From NCBI GenBank assembly GCA_047495785.1, contig JBLDXI010000020.1:558001-622000 (forward strand): 64,000 nt of DNA, in the 5' to 3' direction. The translations under genes and the position numbers were made by a program. Positions 46,880 through 60,147 of this stretch are shown here, in pieces. The notes under the pieces are model-generated. The model saw nothing but the letters and a program-made list of their open reading frames with translations, was not told where the DNA came from and ran no database searches. The DNA comes from Lepidodermella squamata. Lineage: Eukaryota; Gastrotricha. Each line of letters starts with the position of its first letter. Positions within the stretch are counted from its first letter, which is position 1.

Positions 46880-49605
46880 TACAGCAAAGCATTTGAATAT
46901 AACGAAACTGAAGTAAATAATAACATCTGCATGCAGTCTATAAAAAACAACAAACGTAAGGGCAAGTTGTGTATGGCAACATACTGAAATAATCAATCAA
47001 TATAGGCCGTGTCAGGGGAAAGAAACAAAAACAACGCGTTTGTCCTTATACTGCGGCGCTTGCATATTTTTCGGCGCGCGAGCTCGCGCACGGTTATTGA
47101 TTGCGCGAGGCGGTCGCTACTATACGCTATTATTATTTTCACAAGTGGCCAAGTGAAGATGGATGATGCTATGAGAGATGCAGGCTCGAATAAAACGTTT
47201 CCATTTCGTGAATAAACAGAACACATTTAACATGCATAATCAGCCAGCATCAGGCTTGTACCGAATCTGTAGTGTAATAGGGGCGAGCCGAGCAACACAG
47301 GAAACAAACAAGTCTTATAACCGCGCTGTAAGTAAGTAATGAGTAGATGCGCTATGCGAAAAAGCGCGCTCTTGGCCCGACAAGAAAAACAATGAGACAA
47401 AAGGCAAATCTGCAATAAGGTAAACAAATGGATATCTATTATTGCAAAAACAATGCATCAATAACAAAGTGAGGCGTGCGCATCTTCGCAACGCCTCGGG
47501 AGGTGTGGTGGATTTTCACTCGCATCTGCGTAAGCAAAAGCCATCGAATCAATTTGCAATGGCGTGAAGAGCTCAGTGCGATGCTCATTACCAGCAACAA
47601 ATGGCCTGTAAATTTTCTGCAAGACGTGAGTCTAAAGAGCTGCGACGTCGCTGATAATCCGTCTGACAGAGGCAGCGGAGCACATCTCACAAGCCACTAC
47701 AACGACTACGCTACCTACCTAGAACGAAACAAATTGCCACGCGATAATGTAGTGGCCTTTATCATCAGCACAGGTAAAAAACGTGTTTTTCTTGTGCGCG
47801 CGCGTGTGCTCATTCAATTTGAAAAGGCTTGAAATTTCGGCATGCTGTGAGCGTCGATGAGATGACAACAAATAATAATAGCATACGTCAACTCGCTGGC
47901 GCATGTCTCTACTGCTGAAGAGTCTTGTGGTTCGCTTTGCTGGAAATGAGAATGAAAAAGTTGACAAATGCTACATGCAGTAGTAGTAGTAGGTAGTAGT
48001 AGTAGTAGTGGAAAAAGCGAGGCGAGCATCTGTATCATCTCGAGTATGTGGTCATCTACATCAGCCGAGCTAAAGGTCTTACGATGTGCATTAACGAGAG
48101 TAATGTCACCGTCAAAACAACGTGCCATTATTTGCGTGGTCGGTATCGGTAACAAAGAAATACTAAACAACATGTATGTGTGTGTGTATACAGGCGCCAA
48201 CAGCGACGGAAACGGGTAAAAAAATAGGCGACGGGCGTAGTTTAAACAGGGTCTGAAATTTCCGAAGCCAACTTGACTTGTAGCGAAATAATATTTTGTC
48301 ATCTTTGTGTCGTCGGCGTCAAGCCAGCAACAGTCAGGCGGTCTCATTCCCTTATTAGGGCAGGAGGCACGCGGACATCTGCCAAATTGGCCAAATGCAG
48401 TGTGAAAGGCTGATGTGTGCAGAAGCTGAATGTGAACGCGATTCGCACTCTTATATTATTCAGTTATTAACATCAGGGCCATTTAGTACTACATTATATA
48501 TTTCTATAACGTATGAATTTGCATGCGCCGGTACTTAGCTGTATCCCCAACGCACGAGTTCACAGAGCCAACAACAATAACATTACTATTAATTGCTCCA
48601 CGTCCGCAAACAAAATCTCACGATGCGACGAGAAATCGAACAACCTAAGCGGGCGGTGTTTGCGAAACGCCTCGCTAAGACAAAACGCCAACAAATTGAG
48701 CCATGAGATCCGCATTCTCCTATTTATTGGCGAAGATAAGAACAGTGATAGTCCTCCTTAATTCCAGCTAATGAATCATTGTTTTCCCAGTGCAGAAGAG
48801 GAGGCACAAAGTCTCGACGGCAATTCATCAGCACTAGATAACTGGACGCGTGGAGGAGTGTTGTGTACACATGAGATTATGCCGCTATCTTTCTCATTAT
48901 CAGTCCTCGTCCGCGAAGAAAATCGTGCGATAAACGCAGGGAGGGAAGACGCGAGCACACCCTCGGTTGTCGGGACAAAATCAGCTCTACATGCAGCTTT
49001 TTCAAATCAATCAATCTAGGGCAAAACTGAGTTAGTTAAAATGAGTGCTGGAAAGAAAAAAGGCGGAAAAACTTCCATGTTATTGGATTTTTTTATTTTT
49101 TTCTCTCACGATAAGCCGATGATCCCTGAATGACATGCAGAGAAAGAATGTTAAGAGCACGGGTTTTCAATATTTCTTTGCTTCTCAGAGAAACAAAATT
49201 TCATATATATCATATATGCTATTTCTCTCATCACCAGTGATCAAATGGAATAATACATTTGCACATGTTTGAAGAACGACGGCTTTAAGCTCCACAGGTG
49301 TCAAGTTTCAATCAGCGTACTAAATAATAACAACCGAAACCGCCAAAAATAGCTACGTAAAGCTGAAATTGGGCTTCACGTTCGTCACAGGATAAGAATA
49401 TTTTTAAATTTTTCAAGTGTGTATTTTATCAAGCCTAAAGAAAATCTACAATAAGTGATAACACGTCATCTTCATCGCGTCTCCGCACAATATTTATTAT
49501 TATTTTATATTTCCTCTCTCACTATCATCAGCTTAACAAGCGAATGCAGACGTCTCTTTATTCCGCGCCTTATATTGCAGTCTGTTGTTAGCATCAGCTT
49601 CAGGC
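46880..49605. other. 2.7 kb spacer upstream of the Toll-like gene
   Basis: No exon is supported by splice sites plus family. It should include the Toll-like gene promoter and the eEF2 3' UTR. Short open frames at 47814-48347 and 48513-49019 look like chance. A TAG/GTA microsatellite sits inside. Confidence 0.5.
47980..48010. repeat. (TAG)n microsatellite
   Basis: About ten TAG/GTA units in a row with one interruption (tagtaggtagtag) in otherwise featureless spacer DNA. Confidence 0.85.
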
Positions 49606-52479
49606 TTACATCTTGTCGAGGAAGTTGTCCAGGGCCGGAATTTCAGCCTTGAGGCTCTTACGCTTGCGGGTGTCAAGGACGATCTGGCCGGGCTTGGTGG
49701 TCGGGTCCAACGGATCGCCTTGCATGTGCTGCCAGTGGTCGAAGACGCACTGCGGGAAGGCCTGGCCACCGGTGCCTGAGCGCAAATCGGCGGTGAAACC
49801 GAATGACTCGTTGACAGGCAAGTAGGCCTTGACGATGAACATCGGGGTTCCAGCAATGTGCGATTCCTCGAAGACGTGACCACGGCGACGATTGAGTACA
49901 CCGTAGATGCCACCGACGACGGCTTCAGGGCACTGGATCTCGACCAGGTAGATGGGCTCGAGCAGACGAGGTTCGGCGGTCAGGACCGAGGCGTAGAAGA
50001 CACGGCGAGCGGTCGGGATGATCTGGCTGCCACCGCGATGGATAGCATCAGCGTGAAGGGTGACATCAGTCAAATCGAAGCGTACACCACGCATGTTCTC
50101 ATCGGCGAGGACACCTTCCTTCGAGGCCCACTGGAAGCCACCGACAACGGAGTCCTTGATTTCGTTCAGGTACTGAACACCCTTGGTGACGTCGACGACA
50201 ATGTTCGGGCCGTTCTGCTCGGGGCCGAAGCACCAGACCTTACGGGCTTCGGTGACGTCGTAACCGAACTTCTCGCTCAAAATGCGAGCGCGGTTCTTAA
50301 GATCTTGATTGGGGAAGATTTCACCCTATGGGAAAAGTCAAAGTAAAAACTACAGTTTGACAACAAAATCTATATTATACCTTGTCAATGTCCTCGGGAA
50401 GACCCTCGGGCATGGGAACGGCCTTCATGAACAGACGGTTGTGCTTGTTCGGCGACTTGGCCAAGCAAACTTGGTTGGATTCAGCCGAAACGGTTTCACG
50501 GTAAGAGACGACAGGGTCCGAAACCTTGATTGGGACGCAAGCGTGATCTTCTTCCAAGTCCTTCAAGCAGATTTCCAAATGCAACTCGCCGGCACCGGCA
50601 ATGATGTGTTGGCCGGACTCTTCGATTTGACATTGGACCATAGGATCGGACTTCGAGAGGCGCTTAAGACCTTCGACCAGCTTGGGCAAGTCAGCGGGGT
50701 TCTTGCACTCGACGGCGACACGCACGACGGGGCTGACACTGAACTTCATGACACGCATGTTGTGGGCATCCTTGAAGGTGGTGATGGTACCAGTCTTGAC
50801 GAGGTACTGATCGACACCGACCAGACCGCAAATGTTACCGCATGGAATATCGGGGATAGACTCAGTGTAACGACCCATCATCAGGACGGTGCGCTGGATG
50901 CTCTTTTCGTACAAGTCATCCTTCTTGCCGGGCGCGTAGTTCGGGCCCATGATGCGGACCTTCTGGCCAGTGCCGACAATACCAGAGAAGACACGACCGA
51001 ACGCGTAGAAACGACCCTTATCCGAAGTCGGTACCATCTTGGAGATGTACATCATAAGCGGGGCGTTCGGGTCGCAGTTCTTGACACCAAGCGCAGCCTC
51101 GTCATCGAGCGGGCCCTCGTACAAAAGCTCCATACGGTACCTTTGGGCCGTGACGGGCGATGGCAAGTTGATGGTGATCATCTGGAGCAGAGTCTCACCA
51201 GCGGGCAGCCAGCGGCGCATGACAACCTGAAAAGACCATGCTTGAATTATATATAACTTTGATGAAAACATTAATACGCACCTTCAGCAAATCCTTGGCT
51301 TGCAGATCCTTCTCCTCGGTGTTCAGCTTGACACCCATCTTTTCGATAAGAGCCAGGGCTTCATCGTGGGGCTTCTGCATGCAAGTGTTGAAGATCTTGT
51401 AGATCGGCTCCAACACGTACAAGACGAAACCACGCTTAGCGTCACCAGTCTTTTCGCTAGCCCACTTCTTGGTAGCGGGATCGTAGAACTGATCACCCCA
51501 GAAGCGACGCATAAGCTTCTGTGGCTCGATCTTGAACTTGGTAGCGTACATTTCAGCAAAGTTCTTCAGGGTGAAGGCCCAGCTCTGAAGACCTGAACCG
51601 AAACCGACAGTGCCTGTACCAGGATCGACCTGAATTTCACCCATCGGACCACCATCCTCACCATAGGTGGCGATGATGACGTTGACGTTTTCGACGATGC
51701 GAACGAAGTTCTGGTACAGAGCCTCAGGATCAAGCTGAAGAGTAAGCAGGGCCAAGTCCATCTTGTTCATGAAAAGGACAGGCTTGATACGCTCACCAAT
51801 AGCCTGACGCAAGACGGTTTCAGTCTGGACACAGACACCTGCATAAACGATCGGCAAGTTGAGCTACTATAATAAACATCTGAAGTGTTACAATTTACCT
51901 GAAACGCAATCAACGACGACCAGGGCACCATCGGTGCATCGTAGCGCAGCAGTAACCTCAGACGAGAAGTCGACGTGTCCGGGCGAATCAATCAGATTGA
52001 TCAAGAAAGCCTTGCTATCAGGAGCACGTTCCTGCTTGACGTAAGTCAAATCCTCATCGCTCAACTCGTAGTACAGCGTAACTCCCCTAACAAAAACAAA
52101 AATAAAAAATAGCCAGAGAAGCAAATATAATTAACATACGTCGACTTGATGGTAATACAACGCTCCTGTTCGTCAGCACGAGTATCAGTGAAACGAGCAT
52201 TACCAGCGTTCTTCTCGGCAATAATACCGGCCTTCTGGACCAACGAATCAGTCAGGGTAGACTTTCCGTGATCGACGTGGGCAATGACGGACATGTTGCG
52301 GATGTTCGTCCGCTTGTCCATGATAGCACGGATTTCTTCGACGGTGAAGTTGACCTGGTTAGAGACATTTGATCAATTAAAAACTTGAAGCCAAGTCAGA
52401 TGTCATTAATAAAAACTGTACTGGCAACGGCCGAGCACAGTTACAAAAGGTATTAGTGAATGAAAGTATTACTCACCAT
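49606..52479 (-). CDS. EEF2: Translation elongation factor 2
   Basis: GTPase that drives ribosomal translocation. Six exons (52477-52479, 52140-52354, 51899-52086, 51282-51838, 50381-51226, 49606-50325) give 842 residues, close to the usual 850 or so. The first exon holds only the ATG, directly before gtgagt. Motifs: [20 protein letters not shown] (P-loop), [17 protein letters not shown] (G3), MNKMD (G4), and the domain IV loop [16 protein letters not shown] with the histidine that becomes diphthamide. The C terminus is DNFLDKM, as in most animals. GC content is higher than in neighbouring genes, in line with codon bias in a highly expressed gene. Complete and intact. Confidence 0.97.
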
Positions 52480-55400
52480 TTTCCTCTGCTAACAAATCTG
52501 CTTCTGTGAATGAATACCAATAGTGAATTTCCGCTCTACTGCGAGACGCTAACTTAAGAGTGACAAGCACGATGGAAGGTGGCTTAAAAAATGCGTAGCC
52601 GAGCGCGTGGCCGGCTGTTTTTTGCGACCTCCAAACCATCGAATACCATATTTTTTATAACTTGATTTTTGAATAAAATAATTACATAATTAATATTTGT
52701 TAAAATTTTGCCGCAGTGGATTTGCGCCCGGATTTTTTTAATTATTGAAAACTTTGAAACAAGCTCTTCGCACCGTTTGGAGTGAACGCATGCCAAAGAA
52801 AGACCTGAATGAGCACAAAACCCCATCGTTTTAACACTGCTGCGCTGCTGGACGAAGGCCAAGTTGTTTATACTACCCGATATTTACGTGAGGGGCAATG
52901 TGTGGGGCTCGCCTTCTTGTGTGAACTAGCATCGCCGTTGATTGTTGATTGTTTGACGTTAAACTTAGTACTACGTTTTCCACACGCACCAAGTCAGCTT
53001 CCTGCGGGCTGGAAGCCCTGCTCATCTTCCATAGGAAAGCCCATATGCGAGCCACGAGCCGCGGGGTTGGAACTTCGCTGCAGCGTGAAAATCATGGTTG
53101 TTTTCTTTCGAAATGACGCAGCTTAGATATGCCTTAACTGCAGTGCGCTTTGAAAACTATTTGCCTCGGCTCTCCTTGAACCCGATGCGCTTTCTGCTCC
53201 CTGCTCACTCTGATAACCAACAGGACCCACTGCCTACATTCTGCCCCTGCCGTTTAGTCTCTGCGCTCTGCGCATTTGTGTCTCGCTGTTCATCGTTCAT
53301 CGCCCATCTACCTCCTTCTAGACTCTTACTGGGATCTCTCAATGGAAGGGCCAGATATTGTGATAGAGATATAGTAATAGGAGCAGTTAGTTTCAAAATT
53401 TGTACTGATTCGGCGCAGAGCTTAGGCAATGATCTGACAAGAATTTCTGCGTTATTTTTCTTACTAATTGCTGATAGATACAGCGAACGGTAAATATGGC
53501 CCATGGCTGATTGACCGAGATGTCATGCAATGCTTTTTCTTAGGCTTTAGGCTTGCGCTGAATTGATGGGCTAGTCTGCATGTGTAGTCCAGTGGGGGTA
53601 AATTATGAATTTAATTTGATTTTTATATTCCTTTGCCGGTTGTAGGCCGATTGCTATAGTGTCAGTTTCGACGTGCCCGTTAATCGTTATTTAGGGCGTA
53701 AAACTCATTCCGCTAACCGCGAACAAAAATTAGTCACAATGACATACACCACGCCCGTGAATGGCGAGGGCTCCTATTTACCGTGGTCGCACTCACCAGT
53801 GTTGGGGTTTCAGGGTTGAACGCAGCGCGATTGCTCAACCCGCCACTTGTGCATTGTTTAACTTGGCAGAGCTTATTTCACTAGATCCAAACCAAGCTTG
53901 GCGTCTTCGAGCAGAGCATCAGTGTGTTGCAGCAACTTGTTACAGCAATTTTATATTTCATTACATATATCTCATTTGCTCAAACTCTTATGGCGCGCCT
54001 GGCGCACATGAGCTCATCGTTAAATTATAAAAGCAACTCTAATCTATCATTTCGACCGTTTTAAAAATAGTCATTTTCTCGCAGTTTAATGGTATAGGAC
54101 AAACCAGTTTTTCCAAGCATTATTAGGTAGTTCGCATTTCTTTTTTTAGTGAATTCTGCTCATCTCTTGCGAGTGGGCTCAGTAACTCGTTGTTAGAATT
54201 TATATTCCAGCCACAATCTTTCAAGACTACGCAAATAAACTATATTGCTGCCCATTTGCTGAGGACGTAACATTTGGAAAATCGCATTCCAGTTTATTTT
54301 CAAATTTTAGCGTCGATATGAGATATGACTCAATATCGCGACCAATTTTGATACATATGTGTAATTGAGCGCATATCATGCGTGAATGCCCATACTTATG
54401 CAAAGCGTCGTCGATAGTTCGCTGCCCTGTTCTTTTGCTATGGCTAGATACTAGCAGATACTGCATGGTATTTAATGATGTGAGTAGACTCCCCCGGCAG
54501 TTGCGTTCTATTTTGCGCTGCGCATCACTGTATTAGATTGCGGTTTATTCATGTTTAGGTGATCGGCTAGTGTGATTTTGGTCGCGTCTTTGTTTTGGAT
54601 CATCCTCTTTTGTCTCTAAATTACATGGTATTACACGCGAACGTGTTGACAGAAGTCAATATTCGCCTTGCGCATGGGGCTGCCACTTCCTATACACAGA
54701 AGTGTGATGTTCGCGAACATAGCTTTTGGTGAGCATGCTGCACTAGTCCTATTGGCTCAGCCGCTTGGGCCTAACTCTCGATAAATGCGCATATGTCGAT
54801 CCATCTTCTTTTCTGGCCGCAGATATAGCTTGATGCTGCGTAACAACTTACTCTGCTCGTCTTCTTGCCATCAGCACTGCCTCATTATCATCCACATTAA
54901 TAATGCCTTGGCTATATTGATGTCATCCATCCACTTTAATTTTTTTAAAGAAAATTGACCATGTACATTTACGAAGTATCGTTCATTTGCTACTTATTAG
55001 CTAAAAAGGCTATTTCCAGCATTCTCATTTTTCTAGCGTTATGCTCGGCACCACTCTTTATTTTGATCGATATTTTTTCTCTGTTTTAGTTGATAATGAT
55101 AATGCGTAATGGGCGGTGGCCAACGCTGGGGTGGGCTATCCTGCGATTTGCTGATACTTGAAATAGCGGATAATGTGCACACAAGTCGCTGGTTGGTGTA
55201 CGCTCCCTCACTGGCGCGTTGGCACCGGATTTCAGCTGATTTATTTAGGCTCCGTATTTATTTAGCTAGGCGTTATTTTAAAGTTGATTGATGCGAAACA
55301 GGAATACACGATATATATCTTCAAGCATTCCTGCTGCTGCCGCTAAACACTTTAAATGCCCTCGCGCCTCTTAGCGCGCATATATTTGCTGCTTGTGCGT

Positions 55401-55624
55401 ATTTTTTCTTCGTCCATTTTGACAGCATGTTGCTGATAGCTTTTTCGGGTGTTTATTTGTATTTCGCTGCAAAGCGCGCTTCCAACTACGGTCGATCGCG
55501 TTCAAGCCGCTACATCTCGCTGCGCACAACAGAGGCAACAAACTACTTTTTCGCACATATTTGCACCTGAAATTTTTGATTTCTCACCTTTTACTAGAAA
55601 TATTATTAGTACCAGTGGTATGGT
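52480..55624. other. 3.1 kb divergent spacer between eEF2 and X11
   Basis: Carries the eEF2 and X11 promoters in head-to-head arrangement. Frames of 60-130 codons (for instance 53098-53493) lack start context, splice sites or homology. No tRNA or repeat was recognised. Confidence 0.5.
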
Positions 55625-56572
55625 ATGGACAATTCGTCTAAAAGCAATGGAAGATCAAGTGGCAGAATTTCGGGTCCTCTGATTGACATATCATCTTCTT
55701 CCCCAGATTCGTTGCCCGTTGCGACGATATCTCCAAATGCTGTCAGAAATCGGATCGGTGCTAGTCCTAGTCCTAGTCCTAGTGACAATAAAAGCAATAA
55801 TGCTCAACAGCAACAAAATGCCTCATCTTTCATCGGGTCAGTCCTGGCACCTCCCAGTCGCCCTACTTCAGGCGTTCCCGGCACAGTGCAGCGGTCATCG
55901 TCGGCGATAACCACATCATCCAGCGGAAAAGTCACATCCCCCAATACCACTAATGTGATTGAGCGGCACTTGGTGCGGCGCACTTACGAGGAACAGTCTA
56001 CTACGACGCGTCATGTGGCGGTCGGGTCGCGACTCGCCGCCGATACCTCGCCCGAGGGCAGCTCAGCAGACATCGTGTCTGAAAATTTCGACTCGCTCAG
56101 CCTTCAGCTATCGCCCCGTTTAAACCGCCGTAATAATCCTCGCCATCCCTCATCCACAGTGCCGTCAACCCCTATTCGTCTCTCTCACTCCCTACCCCAA
56201 CACCAGGCTGATTTGATGAGTCTTCAGGGCGACTCTTCTGAGTCAAAATCAGGTAACCAATATGATCCGGCTATGCAGCTGCAAGCCGAACTGAAACGGA
56301 CCCTAGAATCGTCCAGTTCAACTTTCACGTCTCTGGTCGATCTATCTGCCCCGGTACCTAAATGGAAACGCGCCATGTCGCTGCCTCAGAATGACTTCCA
56401 AAAGGCTATGTGCCATCGCGCCGTAGCCAAGTCACTTGCGCAAAATATCAGATCGGCCCTCCGAACATCACCATCGGCTATCAAAGAAGCGCTAGCTCCG
56501 GGAGAGCTACAACCGCCCATTTACGAGCAGGTTGTGCTTGAACAACAGCCGCAGGAACCTTCCCCAAAGCAG

Positions 56573-56607
<35 letters not shown>

Positions 56608-59513
56608 AAATTCTCAAAATACCAATGAAGGCAAACTAATATCTCCTCAAATGTCACCTTCGATGAACGACAATCGCGATAAAAATCTAAATGATCTAGA
56701 AGATATCTGGGTTTTAAGGTGGGTGATTTGTAGCCATATATCGCAATATTTTATCGTTTCAATCCATAGAGAGACTTACGTCGAGAAGCTGGAAGATGCC
56801 GATCGGCAATGGAAGGCTCAACAAATTGTCGAAGAGCAGAATGAAAGGCGATTGCACCAAGAGACTTCGAGGCGGAGTAATTTTCTAAAAATTCAAGTTT
56901 TACTTCATTTAATGAGTTTTAAATGATTTATAGTGGCCGAGTTCGCTAAAACCAGGCAAGATCACCCGGCTGGCTTCGATGAAGTCAGTTTTGCTTCTGC
57001 GTTAAGCACCTCGAATGTGCGGAGGTCTTCTCAAGATTCGAATGGTGATCAAAGGCAGGTTCAAACGTCCCATATAAGCTCTAGCTCGGGTGTCGATGCT
57101 TCAACGTCGCGGTCTTTCAATGATTCGATGGGAGGCGGGGCGTCTAACTCGCACTCTAGATTACGTAATGAAGCGAGTGGGAATTCCCGTTCCTATCATC
57201 AGCAAAACCATCGTAATGCTTACAGCCATCCACCCGAGGACGGCTCCGATTATTCAGATCGCGAGGAAGAGCAAGGGGAAGAACAGCCCTCATTATTACG
57301 CCCGTTTAGTAATCTCTTAGCCGGTCGGAAAGGTGCATATTCAAAAGTTCCGACTTTGAATGAGCAATCTCCGACGAATCATCGTCAACAAAGCCCACGA
57401 CAGTACTCTTCGTCTTCATCTTCATCTCAACAGACCCACCAGTCTTCCAATTATAATAATCGATCCGGCTACGGCCAAGACCGGCGGCGCAGCTCTAGTG
57501 ACCGACCTAATAACCATTCTGTTGATCAACTTGAAGCGGAATATTTGCAAGAAGAAGCCCCTCCGCCTCAGCGGCGCAACCCTGAAGATTACGACACCGA
57601 TGAAGAAACAGATAAACTACTTGAAAAGGGCTATCAAAGCCAGCGGCAGATACAGCTTCCAGAACTGGCTGAACACGCTTTGAGCTCAAAGCAGAAAGTT
57701 TCGATGAAAGAAGGTCAGTTCTCTTTGATTTCTTTACATCACTCTTTTTATTTCGAGTATACGGCGCATTTACTACATTTGATGCTTTGTGTATTTTTAT
57801 TCGCTCTTGCTGATCCTATATTTGATTAAATAATTCGGTGAGTTGAGTCGTAATTAGCCGGGAATAGGGTCTACATATATATACGTATATATCGCATTGC
57901 GAAGTGGCGAGGGGCTTTTGTTGTGCTTTGGCCGTGATATTTCATGAGATCATCTGTTGACCAGTCGTTCATTCACTCATTTGATTTCCATCGCTCTGAT
58001 GTAGCGCACATGTGGCTGTGCCATATGTCGCGTTGCCGCTCAGTTCTATCCTTGTCGTGCTTATATTCTGTTGTCTCATTTATTCTAGAATTACACAAAT
58101 TAAAACATCAACGCACGTTTGATAAAAAAATCGTAGCCTATTTATGAAAATAATTATTTAAAAAATGCTAATTAATTTTATAATTTTTATTCAGTGCGAC
58201 TCGCTGATCCTGATCATCCTTCAGTATTATTGGAGGGTGTGCTGTTTCGATGTCGTTACCTCGGCTCAACTCAATTGGTCTCGGATTCGCAGCCGACGAA
58301 GGCGGTGCGGATGATGCAGGCACAGGAGGCGGTTGGGCGTATTAAGGCGCCATTTGGCGAGCCACAGCCAAGCACCGAGGTCGACTTATTTATCTCGTTT
58401 GAAAAAGTGATGGTGCTGAGCACTAATTTACAAGACATAATAATGGACCATGCTCTCAAAACCATTTCTTACGTTGCTGATCTCGAAGATGTTGTTGTGC
58501 TGATGACACGGCGGCGACAGCTGCCCGAATCGAACCCGGCCGGTCTCGCGTCTTCATCGGCGCGCGGCCCCCAGATCAAAATGTTGTGCCATGTTTTCGA
58601 GTGCGAGGATGCCCATCACATATCAGACGCCATAGGCGAGGCGTTTCATCTCGCCTATATGGCCTTCTTGCGCGCCAATGGCATCGAGGACCCGTCCGCC
58701 CTGCGAGAAGTTGACATGGGTGAGGAGAACATCGGGCCTCAGGACATATTTAACGACGACTTGCCGCGATTTGTTGACAAAAACCACCAGCGTGATGTTG
58801 TCGTTAGCAAAACGCGCGGTGAAGCGCTCGGTATTGTTGTCGTCGAGTCGGGCTGGGGTTCCGTCATTCCGACTGTTGTTGTGGCTAATATGCTTCCAAC
58901 GGGCCCCGCCGCCCGGTCTGGGCAGCTAAACATTGGCGATCAATTGCTTTCAGTGAATGGCATATCTTTGGTCGGTCTGCCGATGACCAGCTGTCAAAAT
59001 TATATTAAGGCGGCTAAAAACCAGACAGCTGTTCGCATAACTCTTATTCGATGCCCGCCGGTCACAGAAGTGCTGATAAAGCGTCCAGATGTATGTCTTA
59101 TATTCATGAGTGATTTCATAAGCCTCTCATATTTCAATCTGAAAACAGGTCAAATATCAACTTGGATTTTCTGTTCACAATGGCATCGTAAGAAACATTG
59201 CCATCATTAATTGACAGCTTTAACATTTCCATTCAATTTTACAGATTTGCAGCCTGCTGAGAGGAGGTATCGCCGAACGCGGAGGTGTCAGAGTAGGACA
59301 CCGCATAATCGAAATTAACGGCGAGTCGGTTGTTGCCGTTTCGCATGATCGAATTGTGAATTTGCTATCCAGTTCTATCGGAGAGGTAAGAGTGCCTGTG
59401 ATTGACTTATGCGCTAATTAAATTAACTATGTTTTCGACAGATACGCATGAAAACAATGCCCATGAGCATTTTCCGGCTGTTGACGGGCCAAGACGTCCC
59501 GAACTACATCTGA
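55625..59513 (+). CDS. X11/Mint adaptor (APBA family, LIN-10)
   Basis: Adaptor with a PTB and two PDZ domains, used in synaptic and polarised membrane traffic; in animals it binds APP-type tails, and some members bind Munc18. Seven exons (55625-56718, 56770-56876, 56934-57713, 58195-59090, 59149-59187, 59245-59385, 59442-59513) give 1042 residues. The first 650 residues are disordered, with SPSPSPS repeats and a polyglutamine run (about 17 Gln, 56569-56608). The PTB starts with [13 protein letters not shown] and [17 protein letters not shown], and ends in [18 protein letters not shown]1 contains [11 protein letters not shown] and [15 protein letters not shown]2 contains [19 protein letters not shown]. 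It ends [16 protein letters not shown], the conserved X11 tail. Intact. Confidence 0.95.
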
Positions 59514-60147
59514 CGCGCTGTATTGATCTTATTTGTTACTTACTATCACCTCTCGACTAATTTATGTTGATCTGACTTGCCCTCCAGCCGTTGATGCGCG
59601 GATCCGTGAATTTTTATTTGTTCGAGAAGTTAAATGCGCGCTGAAAGGTCTTTATCAATTGCTATTTAAGTGATATTATTGCTGGTTACACGTTTTAATT
59701 CGCTATTGTTAATATTTATGACTAAAATGTCCGATTACGGCGTCCCTTTAGCAGTTGTAACTGACCATCTCCACATTGTGTTCTCGGCGCCTTCGATGCT
59801 AGTCGAATTAAACAGCCTTATCGTCTGTACAAAGAAGTGAATTTTCTCAGGTTGTATTGCGTGCTGTATCCTGAATCTTCTAATCATGTATACTAACTTC
59901 ACAAAATAACTCGTGCTCTGGATCACTGGTCAAGAAAAAAGGCTAATTATATTTGTACGTATAAATCCGAGTTTTAAATGATGATGATTGAATTATCTGT
60001 TCTGTTAATATCTTTTGACAGTGTTTGTTTCCGGTAAATTTGAAAGAAAAAAGGAAAAGAAAGGATGAAACACGCCTAATAAAATGTTTTGTCAGCCTCC
60101 TGTTTTATGACCCACCAACTAACTCTTATACAACGAATACATGCTAG
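59514..60147. other. Spacer after X11
   Basis: 0.6 kb, mostly the X11 3' UTR and the next gene's promoter. AATAAA occurs at 60079-60084. Nothing else recognised. Confidence 0.45.

Noticed and set aside
47814-49019. Open frames of 60-177 codons in the spacer upstream of the Toll-like gene
   Set aside because: Low-complexity composition, no splice pattern and no recognised motif.
49858-51256. Plus-strand open frames of 162 and 315 codons over eEF2
   Set aside because: Antisense shadows caused by biased codon use in eEF2; no homology.
58525-58550. tRNA B-box-like sequence (GGGTTCGATTC on the minus strand)
   Set aside because: It lies in the X11 PTB exon and no D-arm, anticodon stem or acceptor stem can be folded around it.
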